From Larix sibirica (lineage: Eukaryota; Streptophyta; Pinopsida; Pinales; Pinaceae): a stretch of DNA of 16,069 bases. This document shows, piece after piece, positions 16,057-16,069 of this stretch. Numbering within the stretch: the first letter of the stretch is position 1; the number at the start of each line of letters is the position of its first letter. A program made the translations under genes and the position numbers. The DNA lies in the NCBI GenBank assembly GCA_004151065.3, contig NWUY0300014336.1, positions 8,262 to 24,330 of the forward strand. Reading direction: 5' to 3'. The notes under the pieces were generated by a model that worked only from the letters and a program-made list of their open reading frames with translations, was not told the origin of the DNA and did no database searches.

Positions 16057-16069
16057 ATTCCTTGGGTTG

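Larger units (their letters stand above)
15338..16069 (+). mobile_element. Possible LTR start running off the right edge
   Basis: TGTAACACCCC at 15338-15348 resembles the 5' terminus of many plant LTR retrotransposon LTRs (5'-TG). A TATA-like TATAAAAA lies at 15457-15464, followed by a G/A-rich stretch. No open frame, primer-binding site or second LTR is visible in the window, so the end and the internal region cannot be tested. Alternative readings are a host promoter or another repeat. The 730 bp hold no recognised gene. Confidence 0.3.

Noticed and set aside
1-16069. tRNA, rRNA, CRISPR array or bacterial-style operon
   Set aside because: No cloverleaf with a B-box, no rRNA core sequence, no regularly spaced identical repeats, and no intact gene series; the coding content is eukaryotic LINE.

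Overview
This window looks like land-plant nuclear DNA, probably from a seed plant with a repeat-rich genome. It is AT-rich, and I recognise no intact host gene, rRNA, tRNA or CRISPR array. Almost all recognisable coding matter is decayed non-LTR retrotransposon (LINE) sequence of the plant L1 type, all on the minus strand. The signature is an ORF1 with a DUF4283-like RNA-binding domain plus CCHC zinc knuckle, then an ORF2 with apurinic endonuclease (EN), reverse transcriptase (RT), a zf-RVT region and a plant RVT_3-type RNase H. The genus cannot be named from the sequence.

Layout. (1) Element A, about 1-6424, is a nearly complete LINE whose 3' end lies beyond the left edge; ORF2 is 249-4326 and ORF1 about 4323-6424. 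(2) 6425-7200 is an AT-rich spacer with no gene. (3) Element B, 7222-13907, is a full-length LINE copy bounded by a perfect 21-bp target-site duplication (7201-7221 and 13908-13928). It has a short T-tract at its 3' end, a roughly 1-kb 3' region holding one unrecognised small ORF, ORF2 (8256-12365), ORF1 (12365-13793) and a 114-bp 5' leader. (4) 13929-13987 is a 59-bp gap. (5) Element C, about 13988-15045, is a strongly 5'-truncated LINE tail (zf-RVT plus RNase H). (6) 15054-16069 is non-coding: a degenerate tandem repeat of about 34 bp (15143-15290), a possible LTR start at 15338 (TGTAACACCCC, with a TATA-like motif downstream), and a 30-bp tandem repeat at the right edge.

How the parts relate. 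In an active LINE, ORF1 protein would coat the RNA; EN would nick the target, RT would copy the RNA from the nick, and RNase H would degrade the RNA strand. Here every copy is broken by stops and frameshifts and has lost metal-binding or catalytic residues, so none can be autonomous. A and C share one style of RNase H and B has another, so at least two LINE lineages are present.

The most informative signals are the precise boundaries of B, the overlapping ORF1 stop / ORF2 start in both A and B, stem-loops just inside the 3' ends of B and C, a stop-codon spectrum that fits cytosine deamination, and the unexplained ORF in the 3' tail of B. I see no evidence for a new defence, metabolic or regulatory system.
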